Below, one piece after another: positions 7,794-17,084 of a stretch of 64,000 bases of DNA (the stretch's first letter is position 1; each line of letters begins with the position of its first letter). The stretch covers positions 1-64,000 of the forward strand of contig NZ_NESJ01000003.1 of the NCBI RefSeq assembly GCF_003063645.1, in the 5' to 3' direction. The position numbers and the translations under genes were made by a program. The notes under the pieces are model-generated. The model had not been told where the DNA came from. It did not search any database and saw nothing but the letters and a program-made list of their open reading frames with translations. This DNA comes from Limnohabitans sp. 2KL-51 (lineage in GTDB: Bacteria > Pseudomonadota > Gammaproteobacteria > Burkholderiales > Burkholderiaceae_C).

Positions 7794-9017
7794 TCAGATG
7801 CTCAGGTCCAGCCGGTTGTAGTCCTTCAACGTCGCGCGCACGGTCTCGTCCCAGCTGAAACGCTCGCCAGATTCGGCGTGCGGCCGATAGACGAAGGGCG
7901 TCTCCTGTGTGAAGCGCTGCCGCCGGGCGTCGATACCGTAGCCGATAGCGCGGGCCCGCTCGCGGATGCGGGCGTCGTCGAACACCGCCGGCGTCGCATG
8001 GATGCCGCCGCCCATCACGCCGAGCACCGAGCGTCGCCGGTGAAAGCCGAGGTTGAGCGTGATCCGCCAGTCGGGGCTGGTGTTGGCGAACGAGCCGTGC
8101 ACCGCCTGCCGGTTGGTGATCGCCACGTCTCCGGGCTGGCAGATGATCGGTACCGCCTCGGGCAACCGGTCGGAGCCGGCCCGCGCCACCATTGCCTTGA
8201 TGTCGACGCGGCGCTGGGCGTGCGACCCGGGCACCACCCACACGCCGTTGGCGGGCGTGCAGCCGTAGACCTGCGCCATGAAGTTGAAACCGTGCGAGCC
8301 GGCGTCCCAGTCGGGGCTGTCCCAGTGGGTGAGGCCGTCACGGTGCCAGGCCACCGATGCGCCCAGGCCGGGCTCCTTGATGAACAGCGCCTCGTTGAAG
8401 GGCACGAAGTCGTCGCCGTTGACCGCGGCGGCCACGGCGAGCAGGTCGGGATGCCCGTAGACCCGCAGATGTGTCTCGGAGAACTGCAGCGAGCCGAGGA
8501 TCAGGTAGACGATTTCGTCGGGTGCACCAGCTGCCGCCGTAGGTTCATGCATCTTCACCGGATGGCGGCCCCCGGCAAGCGCGGTGCCGCCGAACGGATC
8601 GGCCAGGGGCTTCGACCAGAACAGGGTCGGTGCGGTGTTGTCGACCGCCAGCGCGGGCCGTCCCAGGGCATCCACGGCAGCGCCGCGATGGACGGGCAAC
8701 CGGCCGAGCACGTTGTCGCGCAGGTCGGCCTCGATGTCGGCCAATTCCTCCGGGCCCAGCACGCCTTCGAGCACGTAGAAGCCGCAGCGCCAGTAGGCGT
8801 CGAGGATCTCGGGGTGGATTTGGCCGTCTGCGGTGCGGCGGATGGGGCCGCGGTTGCCGAGCGCGAAGGCCCGGGCCTCGCCGTCGCGCAGGTAAGACTG
8901 CATCGCGGCGGCATGCGCTTCTTGCGTCTCGTCAGCCGCGCTGACCGTGTCGGCGGCAGATGACGTGGATGAAGCGGATACCGCCGTTGTTTCTTGCCGG
9001 TTGTTCGGATGTTCCAT
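7794..9017 (-). CDS. Phytanoyl-CoA dioxygenase (PhyH)-family Fe(II)/2-oxoglutarate oxygenase
   Basis: 407 residues, cytosolic. A low-complexity Ser/Ala/Thr N-terminus (1-45) precedes a PhyH-type double-stranded beta-helix domain. The iron triad is visible: His and Asp in SVAWHRDGLTHW (about 240) and a distal His in QAVHGSF. The 2-oxoglutarate-binding Arg is in DWRITLNLGF. The family hydroxylates small molecules; the substrate is not evident. The gene stands alone and is flanked by an IS5 fragment downstream and IS21-like end motifs upstream, with high GC, suggesting a transferred fragment. Confidence 0.8.
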   Translation of the reverse strand: MEHPNNRQETTAVSASSTSSAADTVSAADETQEAHAAAMQSYLRDGEARAFALGNRGPIRRTADGQIHPEILDAYWRCGFYVLEGVLGPEELADIEADLRDNVLGRLPVHRGAAVDALGRPALAVDNTAPTLFWSKPLADPFGGTALAGGRHPVKMHEPTAAAGAPDEIVYLILGSLQFSETHLRVYGHPDLLAVAAAVNGDDFVPFNEALFIKEPGLGASVAWHRDGLTHWDSPDWDAGSHGFNFMAQVYGCTPANGVWVVPGSHAQRRVDIKAMVARAGSDRLPEAVPIICQPGDVAITNRQAVHGSFANTSPDWRITLNLGFHRRRSVLGVMGGGIHATPAVFDDARIRERARAIGYGIDARRQRFTQETPFVYRPHAESGERFSWDETVRATLKDYNRLDLSI

Positions 9018-9457
9018 TGCCTGGTCTCCTGACGATCGTGATCGGTGTTGCGTTGCTGATACCCTGAAGCCGTCCGTCGTTCAGTCCGGCAGCGAGAATC
9101 GGTCCTAGCGCCAGCGTGACTTGGCGTCCACAATGGTTCGCGGCCGCTTGCCACAAACTTATACCACACGAAGCGCGGGCCACCGGAGGTGGCACAAACA
9201 CATGGGTGGTGTGATTCCAAAGAGCCGTATGTTGCCGCAGATCCAATATTGACCACCTGGGGGTGCGGCTAAAAACTTGGACTGGTTTATGCCGTAAGTC
9301 CCAGGCTGTTTCTATATTGGATCGGCGTCAAAACTATAGACGCCGAAAGTCCATCAAAGCTGCCTCAACGCCGCCTCGAATATCTCCAGAGAGAGTTTGC
9401 CTGGACATTGCTGAAGGCATGTCCTTCTGCAAACTACACGAGAAGCAGTGCTGGCGA
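9018..9457. other. Intergenic region with mobile-element-like inverted motif
   Basis: No supported gene. It holds the promoter side of the dioxygenase gene, inverted copies of an IS-end-like motif (9240-9252 and 9314-9328), and a GGCGTC...GACGCC hairpin at 9324-9344 without a T tail. Confidence 0.5.
9240..9328. repeat. Inverted IS21-like terminal motifs
   Basis: GATCCAATATTGA at 9240-9252 faces ATATTGGATCGGCGT at 9314-9328. The second motif recurs exactly at 31700-31714, and the reverse complement of the first lies at 31698-31710. The spelling resembles the repeated ends of IS21-family elements, but no istA or istB gene is present. Assignment to IS21 is from memory of such ends and is tentative. 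Confidence 0.4.
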
Positions 9458-10852
9458 CTAAGCCATGATGGAATCGAGGGGTTCAGGCGGCGGCGGTGGC
9501 GGAGGCTTAGGACAGATGATGGCAACTGATGCACATCCGGCAACAACGGTCACCGCCGTTCTTGCCATCGCGCAAAGCGGGTCAACTGCTACAAACAAGA
9601 TAAACGCCGCTTCAAAGGGTAGGTTGAGGTATCCGCACACGGTACCAACCAGTGTAATGGTCACTATTCCGGCCATGCCCGAAGAAGCGAACCCGGAAAG
9701 AATAGAAACAATTACAACGATACCCATGTCCGCCATTCCAATGGGTCTGTCATACAACTCCGCAACGAAAAGTGTTGCGCAAACGAAATAGGCAACAGCC
9801 CCCACTTTGAGCAAAGAAACACTCAATGGAACCAGCAACTCCACTTGAGTCTTCGAGAAACCCAAGTGTTTGACAAGAGACTCAATCATCGCCGGCATAC
9901 ATGTAACGCTATTGTTGGTTGCAACGCCCAACGCAAACGGAGCGCGCATGGCGTGTGCCGCTCGCAAAAATGGAACCGATGCCCGACGACTCAGCGCATA
10001 CGTTGAAATCACCAACAGTAAGGTACTCAGCGCTAGAAACGTGATCACAAATCCTGACATGGCCTTTAAAGGTTCCAGACCTGTTTCTGCGAGCTGGCTG
10101 GCCGCAAGACAAATCAGAACAAGCGGTATCGGTAAATTGACCCAATGTGTCAGTGTTTGGCACGCTTGATAAACGGTTTCAAGTGTTCTGTTCAAGCCAT
10201 CAGAGACATGCGTTGGCACCTGCCCCACGGCAAAGCCAAACAATATGGCGAACACAAGGGCCTTGAGGGTGTCGCCTGTTGCCAGTGCACTAAAGATGTT
10301 CGATGGAATAAGGGATGTCAGAACGTCACCCACTGTTGTCTCCTTCGGAATTTCGTCGGCTTTTCTCAAATACATTTCAAGATTGCTACTTTGTGTATCA
10401 GCACCAACAATCTTCCCAAGTGCCGACGTAACACTCTCCGGCATGTTGTCACCAAGACTGGTGGTAGCGAAGAATCCTGCTGAGAGTAAGGCGGATGCAC
10501 TGGCAAAGACTGCAAAGACGACAACTACCCTGCCAATGATTTTTGCGGCCCCACCCTCATGAAACAGGTTTTGAAGGGAGAAGATGACCGCTGACAACAT
10601 AAACGGCAGAACGATCATCTTCAAGAGATCCACATACACCACACCCACCACAGCCAGGTTCTTCGAGAGATTCGGTAGGCTCAAACCCAGAATGGCGCCG
10701 AGAATCACACAACCCAACACGGTCAGTGGATGCGTAGCAAAGACTTTGTATTTTTGCATCTGGGTTATGGGCTTTGGAATGGCATCTTTCATGGCGGTTT
10801 CCTGAAAAAACGCGGGTGAAGTCATTGCGTTTTCTGGATTATTTGCGTTCAC
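9458..10852 (-). CDS. Dicarboxylate/amino acid:cation symporter (DAACS family)
   Basis: 464 residues, inner membrane. It carries DAACS landmarks: an N-terminal hydrophobic helix (LTVLGCVILGAILGLSLP), VYVDLLKMIVLPFMLSAVIF, the Ser-rich-loop equivalent, NNSVTCMPAMIESL, and a C-terminal FAAFILFVAVDPLCAM-type helix. The last residues are an unusual Pro run (PKPPPPPPPEPLDS). GTG 10852 overlaps the upstream stop (GTGA); an internal Met at MKDAIPKP is an alternative start. It is the last gene of a four-gene operon with a solute-binding protein and a nucleotide cyclase, so uptake may be coupled to cyclic nucleotide signalling. Substrate unknown. Confidence 0.85.
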   Translation of the reverse strand: MNANNPENAMTSPAFFQETAMKDAIPKPITQMQKYKVFATHPLTVLGCVILGAILGLSLPNLSKNLAVVGVVYVDLLKMIVLPFMLSAVIFSLQNLFHEGGAAKIIGRVVVVFAVFASASALLSAGFFATTSLGDNMPESVTSALGKIVGADTQSSNLEMYLRKADEIPKETTVGDVLTSLIPSNIFSALATGDTLKALVFAILFGFAVGQVPTHVSDGLNRTLETVYQACQTLTHWVNLPIPLVLICLAASQLAETGLEPLKAMSGFVITFLALSTLLLVISTYALSRRASVPFLRAAHAMRAPFALGVATNNSVTCMPAMIESLVKHLGFSKTQVELLVPLSVSLLKVGAVAYFVCATLFVAELYDRPIGMADMGIVVIVSILSGFASSGMAGIVTITLVGTVCGYLNLPFEAAFILFVAVDPLCAMARTAVTVVAGCASVAIICPKPPPPPPPEPLDSIMA

Positions 10853-12018
10853 TTCAGCTCCTTTAGCATCTCTTCGACAGTCGGAATTTCCGTGCGTTGG
10901 GCGATGACTTCATCGATGAAAGTCAACAACGAGACATCATTGATTCCCACCATCACACTGATTGGCGAATAAAGGTCATTGAAGGTTACGGTCCGCAGGG
11001 TCAACGCAAGTTCAGGGTTGGGACGCATGATCTGCTGGATTTCGAATTCGTCGCGGTAGATGGCAACGACCTCCCCTTTCTTGACGGCCTCAACTGTCTT
11101 GGCCCAAGTTGGATAGGGCACGATCTTGGCCTTGGGGAAGTTTCTGCGCCCAAATTCTTCCCACGCAGAATTAGCAATCACGCCCAACTTGCCGGTGAAG
11201 TTTCTGATAACCCGTGGCGCAGCCCGGTCGCCCGAGATCTTGGCGAATTCCACTCGGTTGATTAGGAACGAGTGTCCCAGTCGGATGTAGACCTGACTGA
11301 AGTTGACCTTCTGCGACCTCGCAAGGGTTCTTGCAAGTCGTCCCATGGCAATGTCTGCGCGCCCGTCTGCGGCCATCTCTACGGCTGCATCGAAGGTCTT
11401 TGAGGTACGGTCAAACCGCACTGGCACTCCCAACTCTTTGGCGATCAAACGCGCCAGATCAATATCCGTTCCGACGTGTTCGCCGTCTTTATTTATGGAA
11501 AAAAACGGGAATGAGTCTGTGCCGATGAATGCCACCACCAGCTCCCCTCGACTCAGAATTCTGGCAATATCAGCGGCGACCATCTTGCCATTTGGTGCCT
11601 TGACCAGGGGTGACTTGCGCGCTGGAACAGATGTCGGTGGCACTTCAACGGCGGACTGCGGTACGGCGGCACCTGGCTTGGCCGGAACTGCCTGAGGCGC
11701 GACGACGGCCGGCTTTGCAGGTACTGCTTGCGGCGCTGACGTCGTGGGCTTCACAGGCAGCGCTTGCGGTGGCAACGTTGCGGCCTTGGCGGGGACCGCA
11801 GCCTGTGGAGCAGATGCAACTGGCTTGGGTTGGGTCGCCTGCGCAAAAGCCGGTGCATGCAGGCCCACCGAGAAAGCGATGGCGGCGAAAACGCGCACTA
11901 GGCGCTGGGTCAAACTCTGCCGGCCCGATTCAGCTCGCATGGGTTTTTGTGGAATCACGGATTCTCCTGTAAATGCTTCTTGTGGCGACAACTTGGTGCT
12001 GGGCTGAAACAGGCTCAC
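10849..12018 (-). CDS. Periplasmic family 3 solute-binding protein with Pro/Ala-rich linker
   Basis: 389 residues. The signal-peptide core is RLVRVFAAIAFSVGLHAPAF. A Pro/Ala/Lys-rich tandem segment (about 63-125, repeating SAPQAVPAKP-like units) follows, then an SBP_bac_3 domain (about 140-389) with GELVVAFIGTDSFPFFS, GTDIDLARLIAKELGV and AADGRADIAMG. GTG 12018 overlaps the cyclase stop (GTGA) and has an AAGGA site upstream; ATG 11940 would give a more normal signal peptide. Such domains bind amino acids or small carboxylates. The long flexible linker is unusual and could tether the domain to the envelope or to the neighbouring cyclase sensor. Confidence 0.8.
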   Translation of the reverse strand: MSLFQPSTKLSPQEAFTGESVIPQKPMRAESGRQSLTQRLVRVFAAIAFSVGLHAPAFAQATQPKPVASAPQAAVPAKAATLPPQALPVKPTTSAPQAVPAKPAVVAPQAVPAKPGAAVPQSAVEVPPTSVPARKSPLVKAPNGKMVAADIARILSRGELVVAFIGTDSFPFFSINKDGEHVGTDIDLARLIAKELGVPVRFDRTSKTFDAAVEMAADGRADIAMGRLARTLARSQKVNFSQVYIRLGHSFLINRVEFAKISGDRAAPRVIRNFTGKLGVIANSAWEEFGRRNFPKAKIVPYPTWAKTVEAVKKGEVVAIYRDEFEIQQIMRPNPELALTLRTVTFNDLYSPISVMVGINDVSLLTFIDEVIAQRTEIPTVEEMLKELK

Positions 12019-14216
12019 GTAGCCATCCTTTCACGACATCTCTCCATCATGATGTTGGACAGCCCGTCGTCGTAGGTCTCGATAATCTTCTTGTACAGGT
12101 CACCCGCCTCTTTGTATTTGGCCGCCGTGTATAAAGTGAATGCCTCCCGCGTCAACTTGCACAGTTGCACATCATTCTCAGTTGCCGAGATTTCGGGTTC
12201 GTCACCGCAGATCGCGACCACTTCGTAGATAGGGATCTCACCCTTGCGGCCCTTCACGGTAATCACATCGATTGGGCGCGTCCAAAGACGCTCGCCAGCC
12301 TCCTTGTAGGTCGCGTGGCTGATACAGATGGAAGTAGCGAATTCCTTGTTGATACCCTCCAGGCGGGCTGCAACGTTCACACCGTCCCCCATGACCGTGT
12401 AGCTCATGCGCTCGGCAGAACCGATGTTGCCCACCAGAACCGCATCGGAGTGGATACCGATGCGGACGGTTAGGGGCGGCAGTCCTTCCTCAACTAGCTT
12501 GCGGTTCAATTCAACCATCCTGCGCTGAGACTTCACGGCTGCTCTGCAGGCGTGGTACGCATGATTCTGGTCCAGGAGCGGCGCCCCCCAGAAGGCCATC
12601 ACCGAGTCCCCAATAAATTTATCGACCGTTCCCGATTCCTCCCGCACTGCATAGGTGACCAAGGACAAGTATTCCGAGACGAGTCGGACCAATTCGCGCG
12701 ATGGAGTGACCTCGGAAATGGACGAAAAGCCCTGAAGGTCGGTAAAGAAAATCGTCAGGTAGCGACTCTCGCCACCGAGTTCAATGTCATTGCCATTTTT
12801 GAGTAAATCGTTGACCAGATCCCGAGGCACGTAAGAGGTAAATGCTTTGAGCGTATTACGCAGTTTATTGACAGTATTATAGAGAATGGTGATTTCCAAA
12901 ATTCTGGACTTGATAACCTTCCTGGGTCGATTGAATTCGAGCAAATCACGAATCTCTTCGGTAAGGGTTTCAATAGGTCGAGAAATGGCTCGTGACAGGA
13001 TGAAGGTCAGCAGCACCAGAAAAATGCATGTTGAGCCGCCGTAGACAATGAGTCTGCTATTGATCGCGTTGAGTCCAACCAGAAAGTCACTGACTGGAGC
13101 CAGCGTCAAAACTTCCCAATTCTTGTTGAAATTGTTGGGAAACGCTGTGAATCTGGCGAGGTAGGTCTCCCCGGTCAGTTCATTCTTGAACTCAAACGCG
13201 CGATCCTGTGTCGACAAGTACCTGTCATACGCCTGCTTGACCGCCTTGCCGCTGGACTCACGCACATTTTGCTTTTTCAGCCCTAACTTAATGATCGTGT
13301 ACCCGTTGTCGGCAGCCGTACTGACCACAATATTGCCATCGACATCAATGATGTAGGACTCACTGTTTTTGCTGATCTGAATCGATTTGAGGAATTTGGC
13401 GATGGAGTTCAACTCGAAAGACTCACCAACCATTCCCTTGAAAACATTGTCTTTGAATATTGGCGTAGAGACAGTCATCGTGGCCTGAGAAGTGCTGCCC
13501 GACACATAGGGCTCGTCGAGCAGCAGGAAGCGATTTCGCTTCTCCTGGGGGATCTTTTCGACGGTCGAAAGCAAACTCTTGTAGAAGGGTCGGCCACGCG
13601 GATCGTAGTTATTCGGAACCGCAAACGTCTCAATGGGTGCGGCATCGCGGGTCTTGTAGAACTTGAAGACCGACTCCACCGGCTTTCCAGTCTTGGACGC
13701 GTCAGCAGGCATGCCAGAACGGTCGACGCTCCAGAAGTTAAAAACGGCGTCCGGTGACGGCACGCGATTGGCGATAATCATGCCTTCCCGCATGCGCTGG
13801 ACTTGGCGGAAGTTTCCCTTGTCTGACGCCACAAATATAGACACCAGATTAGGGTTGTTCTCAAGGTGCAGCAACAACGTGTCGTTGACGTTATCAGTGT
13901 CAAACAGCCTTGGGTCATCACGCACTTGTTTGGCAATAGTCAGCAATGAGTCACCGATGGGGTCAAGCAGCGCAAGCAGCTTGTCAGTCATCTGGGTGTT
14001 GTGATTGGTGATGAGCGCTGCCGCGTTTTCCTTATATATCCCCAAATTGGTTTTGTAGATAAAGGCCACAAACACCGCGAATGCCGGCAATATCAAGCAC
14101 AGAAAAAGTGTTGAGATGCTGACGTGAAGCTTGATCGCGAGTTTTGATACCTGCTCTTGTACGACGCCATTAACGGGCGCAATTACAGAGAGGTCTTTTG
14201 TGTGCGAACTTACCAT
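12015..14216 (-). CDS. Membrane class III nucleotide cyclase with dCache sensor
   Basis: 733 residues. A first membrane helix (about 33-53) and a second (about 385-405, IVYGGSTCIFLVLLTFILS) bracket a large periplasmic dCache-like region. A HAMP-like linker (RAISRPIETLTEEIRDLLEF) and a cyclase homology domain follow. The metal Asp residues are in FFTDLQGFS and FIGDSVMAFWGAP, the purine-selecting Lys in VDKFIGD, and Thr in SYTVMGDGVN; the Asn/Arg pair is in NVAARLE. This Lys/Thr pair fits a class IIIb adenylate cyclase. The C-terminus adds a short helical TPR-like tail. The stop overlaps the solute-binding protein start. Likely role: sensing a periplasmic ligand and making cAMP. Confidence 0.85.
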   Translation of the reverse strand: MVSSHTKDLSVIAPVNGVVQEQVSKLAIKLHVSISTLFLCLILPAFAVFVAFIYKTNLGIYKENAAALITNHNTQMTDKLLALLDPIGDSLLTIAKQVRDDPRLFDTDNVNDTLLLHLENNPNLVSIFVASDKGNFRQVQRMREGMIIANRVPSPDAVFNFWSVDRSGMPADASKTGKPVESVFKFYKTRDAAPIETFAVPNNYDPRGRPFYKSLLSTVEKIPQEKRNRFLLLDEPYVSGSTSQATMTVSTPIFKDNVFKGMVGESFELNSIAKFLKSIQISKNSESYIIDVDGNIVVSTAADNGYTIIKLGLKKQNVRESSGKAVKQAYDRYLSTQDRAFEFKNELTGETYLARFTAFPNNFNKNWEVLTLAPVSDFLVGLNAINSRLIVYGGSTCIFLVLLTFILSRAISRPIETLTEEIRDLLEFNRPRKVIKSRILEITILYNTVNKLRNTLKAFTSYVPRDLVNDLLKNGNDIELGGESRYLTIFFTDLQGFSSISEVTPSRELVRLVSEYLSLVTYAVREESGTVDKFIGDSVMAFWGAPLLDQNHAYHACRAAVKSQRRMVELNRKLVEEGLPPLTVRIGIHSDAVLVGNIGSAERMSYTVMGDGVNVAARLEGINKEFATSICISHATYKEAGERLWTRPIDVITVKGRKGEIPIYEVVAICGDEPEISATENDVQLCKLTREAFTLYTAAKYKEAGDLYKKIIETYDDGLSNIMMERCRERMAT

Positions 14217-14267
14217 GGTGATTTGCTTGTTGAAGTGAGCGAGAGTTGGCTCCCCTGGCTTTCAGGC

Positions 14268-14912
14268 TTATGAACTCGCAGCCTCATGTTTGGCAAAGAT
14301 TTTTTGCATCTCCCGACTGGCCAATTGAGCCGCTTCATAACTGGTCGCCTTGTGCATGTCCGTCACAGTGGCTTCCTTTGGCATCGCGATCTTGCCCGAC
14401 ATTCCCAGCAGCGGGCCCGTGTCGAAACCCAGGTCCACTGAATGGAATGCAATGGTGCAGTAGGTCTTGCCATCGCGTTTAAGGGCATCGAACGGGTTAC
14501 CGCCAACGTACTTCGATGGCCAACTGTCGTCAATACAGGGGTGCATGTTGTAGAACCCAAGTGGCGGGGTGTTAATGAGGCGGTCTTTGATGCGCTGTCC
14601 AAAGGTTGCCATCACGCAAATATCGGGCTTCCAGCCATCGATCACTTCGTAGAACGCGTCTTCATTTACTCGACCGGTAAAGCAGTCAATCCCGTTTTCT
14701 TTGGCAAGCTCGGCCACCATGACCTCTTCGTAGTCCGTATGGGGATACTGCCAAACACGCTTGTCCGCGCTGATGAAGGTCGCTTTTGGGTCGTCGGTGG
14801 CGACACCAACGACCGTCACCTTCTCGCTGATTTCGCCTATCAGCAGTTCACTGAGCAAGTTGAGTCCGCGGTAGTAACTCCCAAACATTGACACTCGGTA
14901 TTTCTTGCCCAT
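14268..14912 (-). CDS. Formyltransferase-fold (methionyl-tRNA formyltransferase-like) protein
   Basis: 214 residues. It contains the formyl-transferase catalytic signature: Asn and His in GFYNMHPCIDDSWPS, then the Asp in VDLGFDTGPLL. The GGNPFDAL loop is also present. It lacks the C-terminal tRNA-binding domain of Fmt, so it more likely acts on a small amine or sugar nucleotide. It is first in the operon, 51 bp upstream of the cyclase gene, with an AAGGGA site before ATG 14912. The region ahead of it (14913-15208) should hold the operon promoter; I see no clear boxes. Its link to a cyclase-transport operon is unexplained. Confidence 0.65.
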   Translation of the reverse strand: MGKKYRVSMFGSYYRGLNLLSELLIGEISEKVTVVGVATDDPKATFISADKRVWQYPHTDYEEVMVAELAKENGIDCFTGRVNEDAFYEVIDGWKPDICVMATFGQRIKDRLINTPPLGFYNMHPCIDDSWPSKYVGGNPFDALKRDGKTYCTIAFHSVDLGFDTGPLLGMSGKIAMPKEATVTDMHKATSYEAAQLASREMQKIFAKHEAASS

Positions 14913-15208
14913 TATTCATTCCCTTACTAGTAAAAGCCTTCGCCTAACAATTAACACACTCCAGCGTCAACAATCCGCCTCCCGCTAAGGCGGGCTGATC
15001 ATGGTCAATTCATCAAAAGATAGAAAACTGTTAAGTATGGCATATGATTGTGACTTCTCATGACCCACATTGGGATATGCTTGGATGATTGCACCGGGCC
15101 AGTTGCCCGAGGTTTTTCGAGATTTTTCGCCATGACCCGTTTTGGGCGGCGCCAGGCACAGCCATTCCCCGCAACGTTGGCAAAACCGCTGTTGCCCCCC
15201 TTACCAAC

Positions 15209-15570
15209 TCAACTCACCAATTGACGCATGCGTGGTGACTCTGCACCCACCACGATGTGCTCCAGTATCTGCCGAATGTCGGCGCTGTGCGTGATCAAGG
15301 CGATGATTCGCATTGGCCCGCTACAGATGGGCATACCAGCGGGAACACCTCGTAGATGCGGGCGATCAACACCGCCCACAGGTAGTGCGCCGGGCGCTTG
15401 GGTGGCACCAGTTGGGCCGACTCGGCCTGAGTTGGGAGTGGGTTGCCTGCCCCAAGTGCGCCCTCGCCTGCATCGGTGCTGGTTGGCTCGGCCTGCGCCG
15501 GTCTGCTTGGCGCAGCTGTAGACCAGCTCTCTGTCCGCCTTGCGCAGCCGCTTACAGGGCTGAGGGCTGT
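15209..15570 (-). pseudogene. Degraded C-terminal part of an IS91-like transposase
   Basis: Minus-strand frames read RKADRELVYSCAKQ, then AHYLWAVLIARIYEVFPLVC, then after a frameshift near 15330 MRIIALITHSADIRQILEHI. These are in the order of the conserved C-terminus of IS91-type transposases. The catalytic Tyr domain is absent. The remnant abuts the amidohydrolase 3' end. Confidence 0.6.
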
Positions 15571-15578
15571 CAAACCGC

Positions 15579-17084
15579 TCAAGCCCTTTGCATATAACCG
15601 TAACGCAAGTTGGTGCGGCCTTCGCCGTGCAAGTCGTATTCGGCGCGGGCCAGGGCCACGGGGTCGCCGTCCAGCGCGGCGCGTTGTTGCGGTGTGAAGG
15701 CATAGAGGCGCGCTGAGTTGCCGCCAAAGATGGCGTTCTTCACTGCGCCGTCGGGCGCGCCAAGGGGGGCAAAGCCGTATTTCTCTTGCATTTGTTGTGG
15801 AATTTCCAAGCGCCGCAGGCCTTCGATTTGCCATTGCGGCGCGCCAGTCCACACCGCGTCCGAGCCCCACACGATGTGGTCGGCGCCCAAGCCCTTGACC
15901 AGTTGACCCATCATGGCTGCGCACAAGCGCGGCTCGGCCAAGGTGCTTTGGGCAAAGATTTGACCCAGGTCGCCGTAAACGTTGTTGACGCCGTACTTTT
16001 GCGGGATCTCGGCCAGGTCGGTGACCCAGTCGATGCGCCCGGTTTGTTCAAACTGCTCCCAGCCCGTCATGTGGGCCCCACCGGTAAAGCGAAAGCCCGA
16101 GTGGTAGATGATGAAGTTGAGATCGGGAAAGTCTTTGGCCGCTTTGCCCACGTCGCGCACGTCAGCGTATTGCAGCAAGTTTGGAAACTGTTTGGTGGTG
16201 GAGGGCGGGAACAGGCCTTTGTGCACACACACATTGGCCAGGCTGGGTTTGGTTTTGCTCCATTTGACCAATTTTTCATAAAACGGGTAGAGCAGTTTTT
16301 CGTCGTCCAAATGCCAGGGGTGGCGCGCCAAACGTTTGTTGGTGTTGTCGCCAATGGTGTAACCCTTGAACGAGTCGGGCCGCAAGGTCTCGTGGTCTTG
16401 CTCGGCTTTTTCCAGCCAACCGGGCATCCCGGGCATGAAGATGGCGTGCGAGAACATGCGCTGGCTGCCCGCTTGTTGGTTGACGTTGCTGCGCGTTTGC
16501 GCCTTCATCTCGTTGGTCAAAAACCAGTCGCGAGGCTCCTCCGAACCCGAGCCAGAAATGAGCGCCACCTTGGTGTCGCTGTCGAGGTAAATTTCTTTGA
16601 AGTAGTTGGCAAACTTCAAGTCGTCCAGGGTTTGCGGTTTGTTCACCAGCGTGGGGTTCCAGCCCGCTCTGCCCACTGCTTCGCGGGATCGCACAAAGCC
16701 TTCGAGCCGCGTGTCGTCGCGCAAAAAGTGGGTGTGCATGTCCATGATGAACTGGCCCTTGAGCGCATTGGCCCGGGCATTGGCCATCTCGGGGGTTTGC
16801 GCTTCGGCACTGCTAACCATGTACAGCGGGCCGTAGGTCTCGTTCATGGCCAGATAAGCGGCAGCCATGCCCGCGGCACCTTGGAAAAATTTACGCCGCG
16901 AGACGCCTTGTTTTTTGGCCAGCGCGCTGCCGATTTGCTTGATGCGGGCTTCAAACTCGCGCTGCCTGGGCGTTTGGGCGGCGGGGTAAAACTCGTCGCT
17001 GGACACCGACTGGGTGGGGATGGGCGAGCGAAATTTAGCGTTTTCAGCGGGGATGAGCTTTTCCATCTCGTCGGTTGTCAGCAT
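15579..17084 (-). CDS. Tat-exported amidohydrolase-family protein
   Basis: 501 residues. Near residue 60 lies a twin-arginine signal (SRRKFFQGAAGMAAAYLAMN). The mature domain has metal-binding features of the ACMSD-like amidohydrolase_2 family: MDMHTHFLR, CVHKGLF, IIYHSGFRFTGG, and WGSDAVWTG. It ends in a family-typical NSARLYAF segment. Likely a periplasmic metal-dependent hydrolase or decarboxylase; substrate not evident. The extended N-terminus before the Tat motif (about 58 residues) is unusually long, but ATG 17084 is the first credible start. It appears monocistronic and lies beside an IS91-like remnant. Confidence 0.8.
   Translation of the reverse strand: MLTTDEMEKLIPAENAKFRSPIPTQSVSSDEFYPAAQTPRQREFEARIKQIGSALAKKQGVSRRKFFQGAAGMAAAYLAMNETYGPLYMVSSAEAQTPEMANARANALKGQFIMDMHTHFLRDDTRLEGFVRSREAVGRAGWNPTLVNKPQTLDDLKFANYFKEIYLDSDTKVALISGSGSEEPRDWFLTNEMKAQTRSNVNQQAGSQRMFSHAIFMPGMPGWLEKAEQDHETLRPDSFKGYTIGDNTNKRLARHPWHLDDEKLLYPFYEKLVKWSKTKPSLANVCVHKGLFPPSTTKQFPNLLQYADVRDVGKAAKDFPDLNFIIYHSGFRFTGGAHMTGWEQFEQTGRIDWVTDLAEIPQKYGVNNVYGDLGQIFAQSTLAEPRLCAAMMGQLVKGLGADHIVWGSDAVWTGAPQWQIEGLRRLEIPQQMQEKYGFAPLGAPDGAVKNAIFGGNSARLYAFTPQQRAALDGDPVALARAEYDLHGEGRTNLRYGYMQRA

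Noticed and set aside
7716..8963. Long open frame on the plus strand opposite the dioxygenase gene
   Set aside because: High GC keeps the antisense frame open; its residues are His/Arg/Gly/Val-rich with no family motif, while the minus-strand frame carries a full PhyH active site. Only its first 40 codons, the IS5-like fragment, are meaningful.
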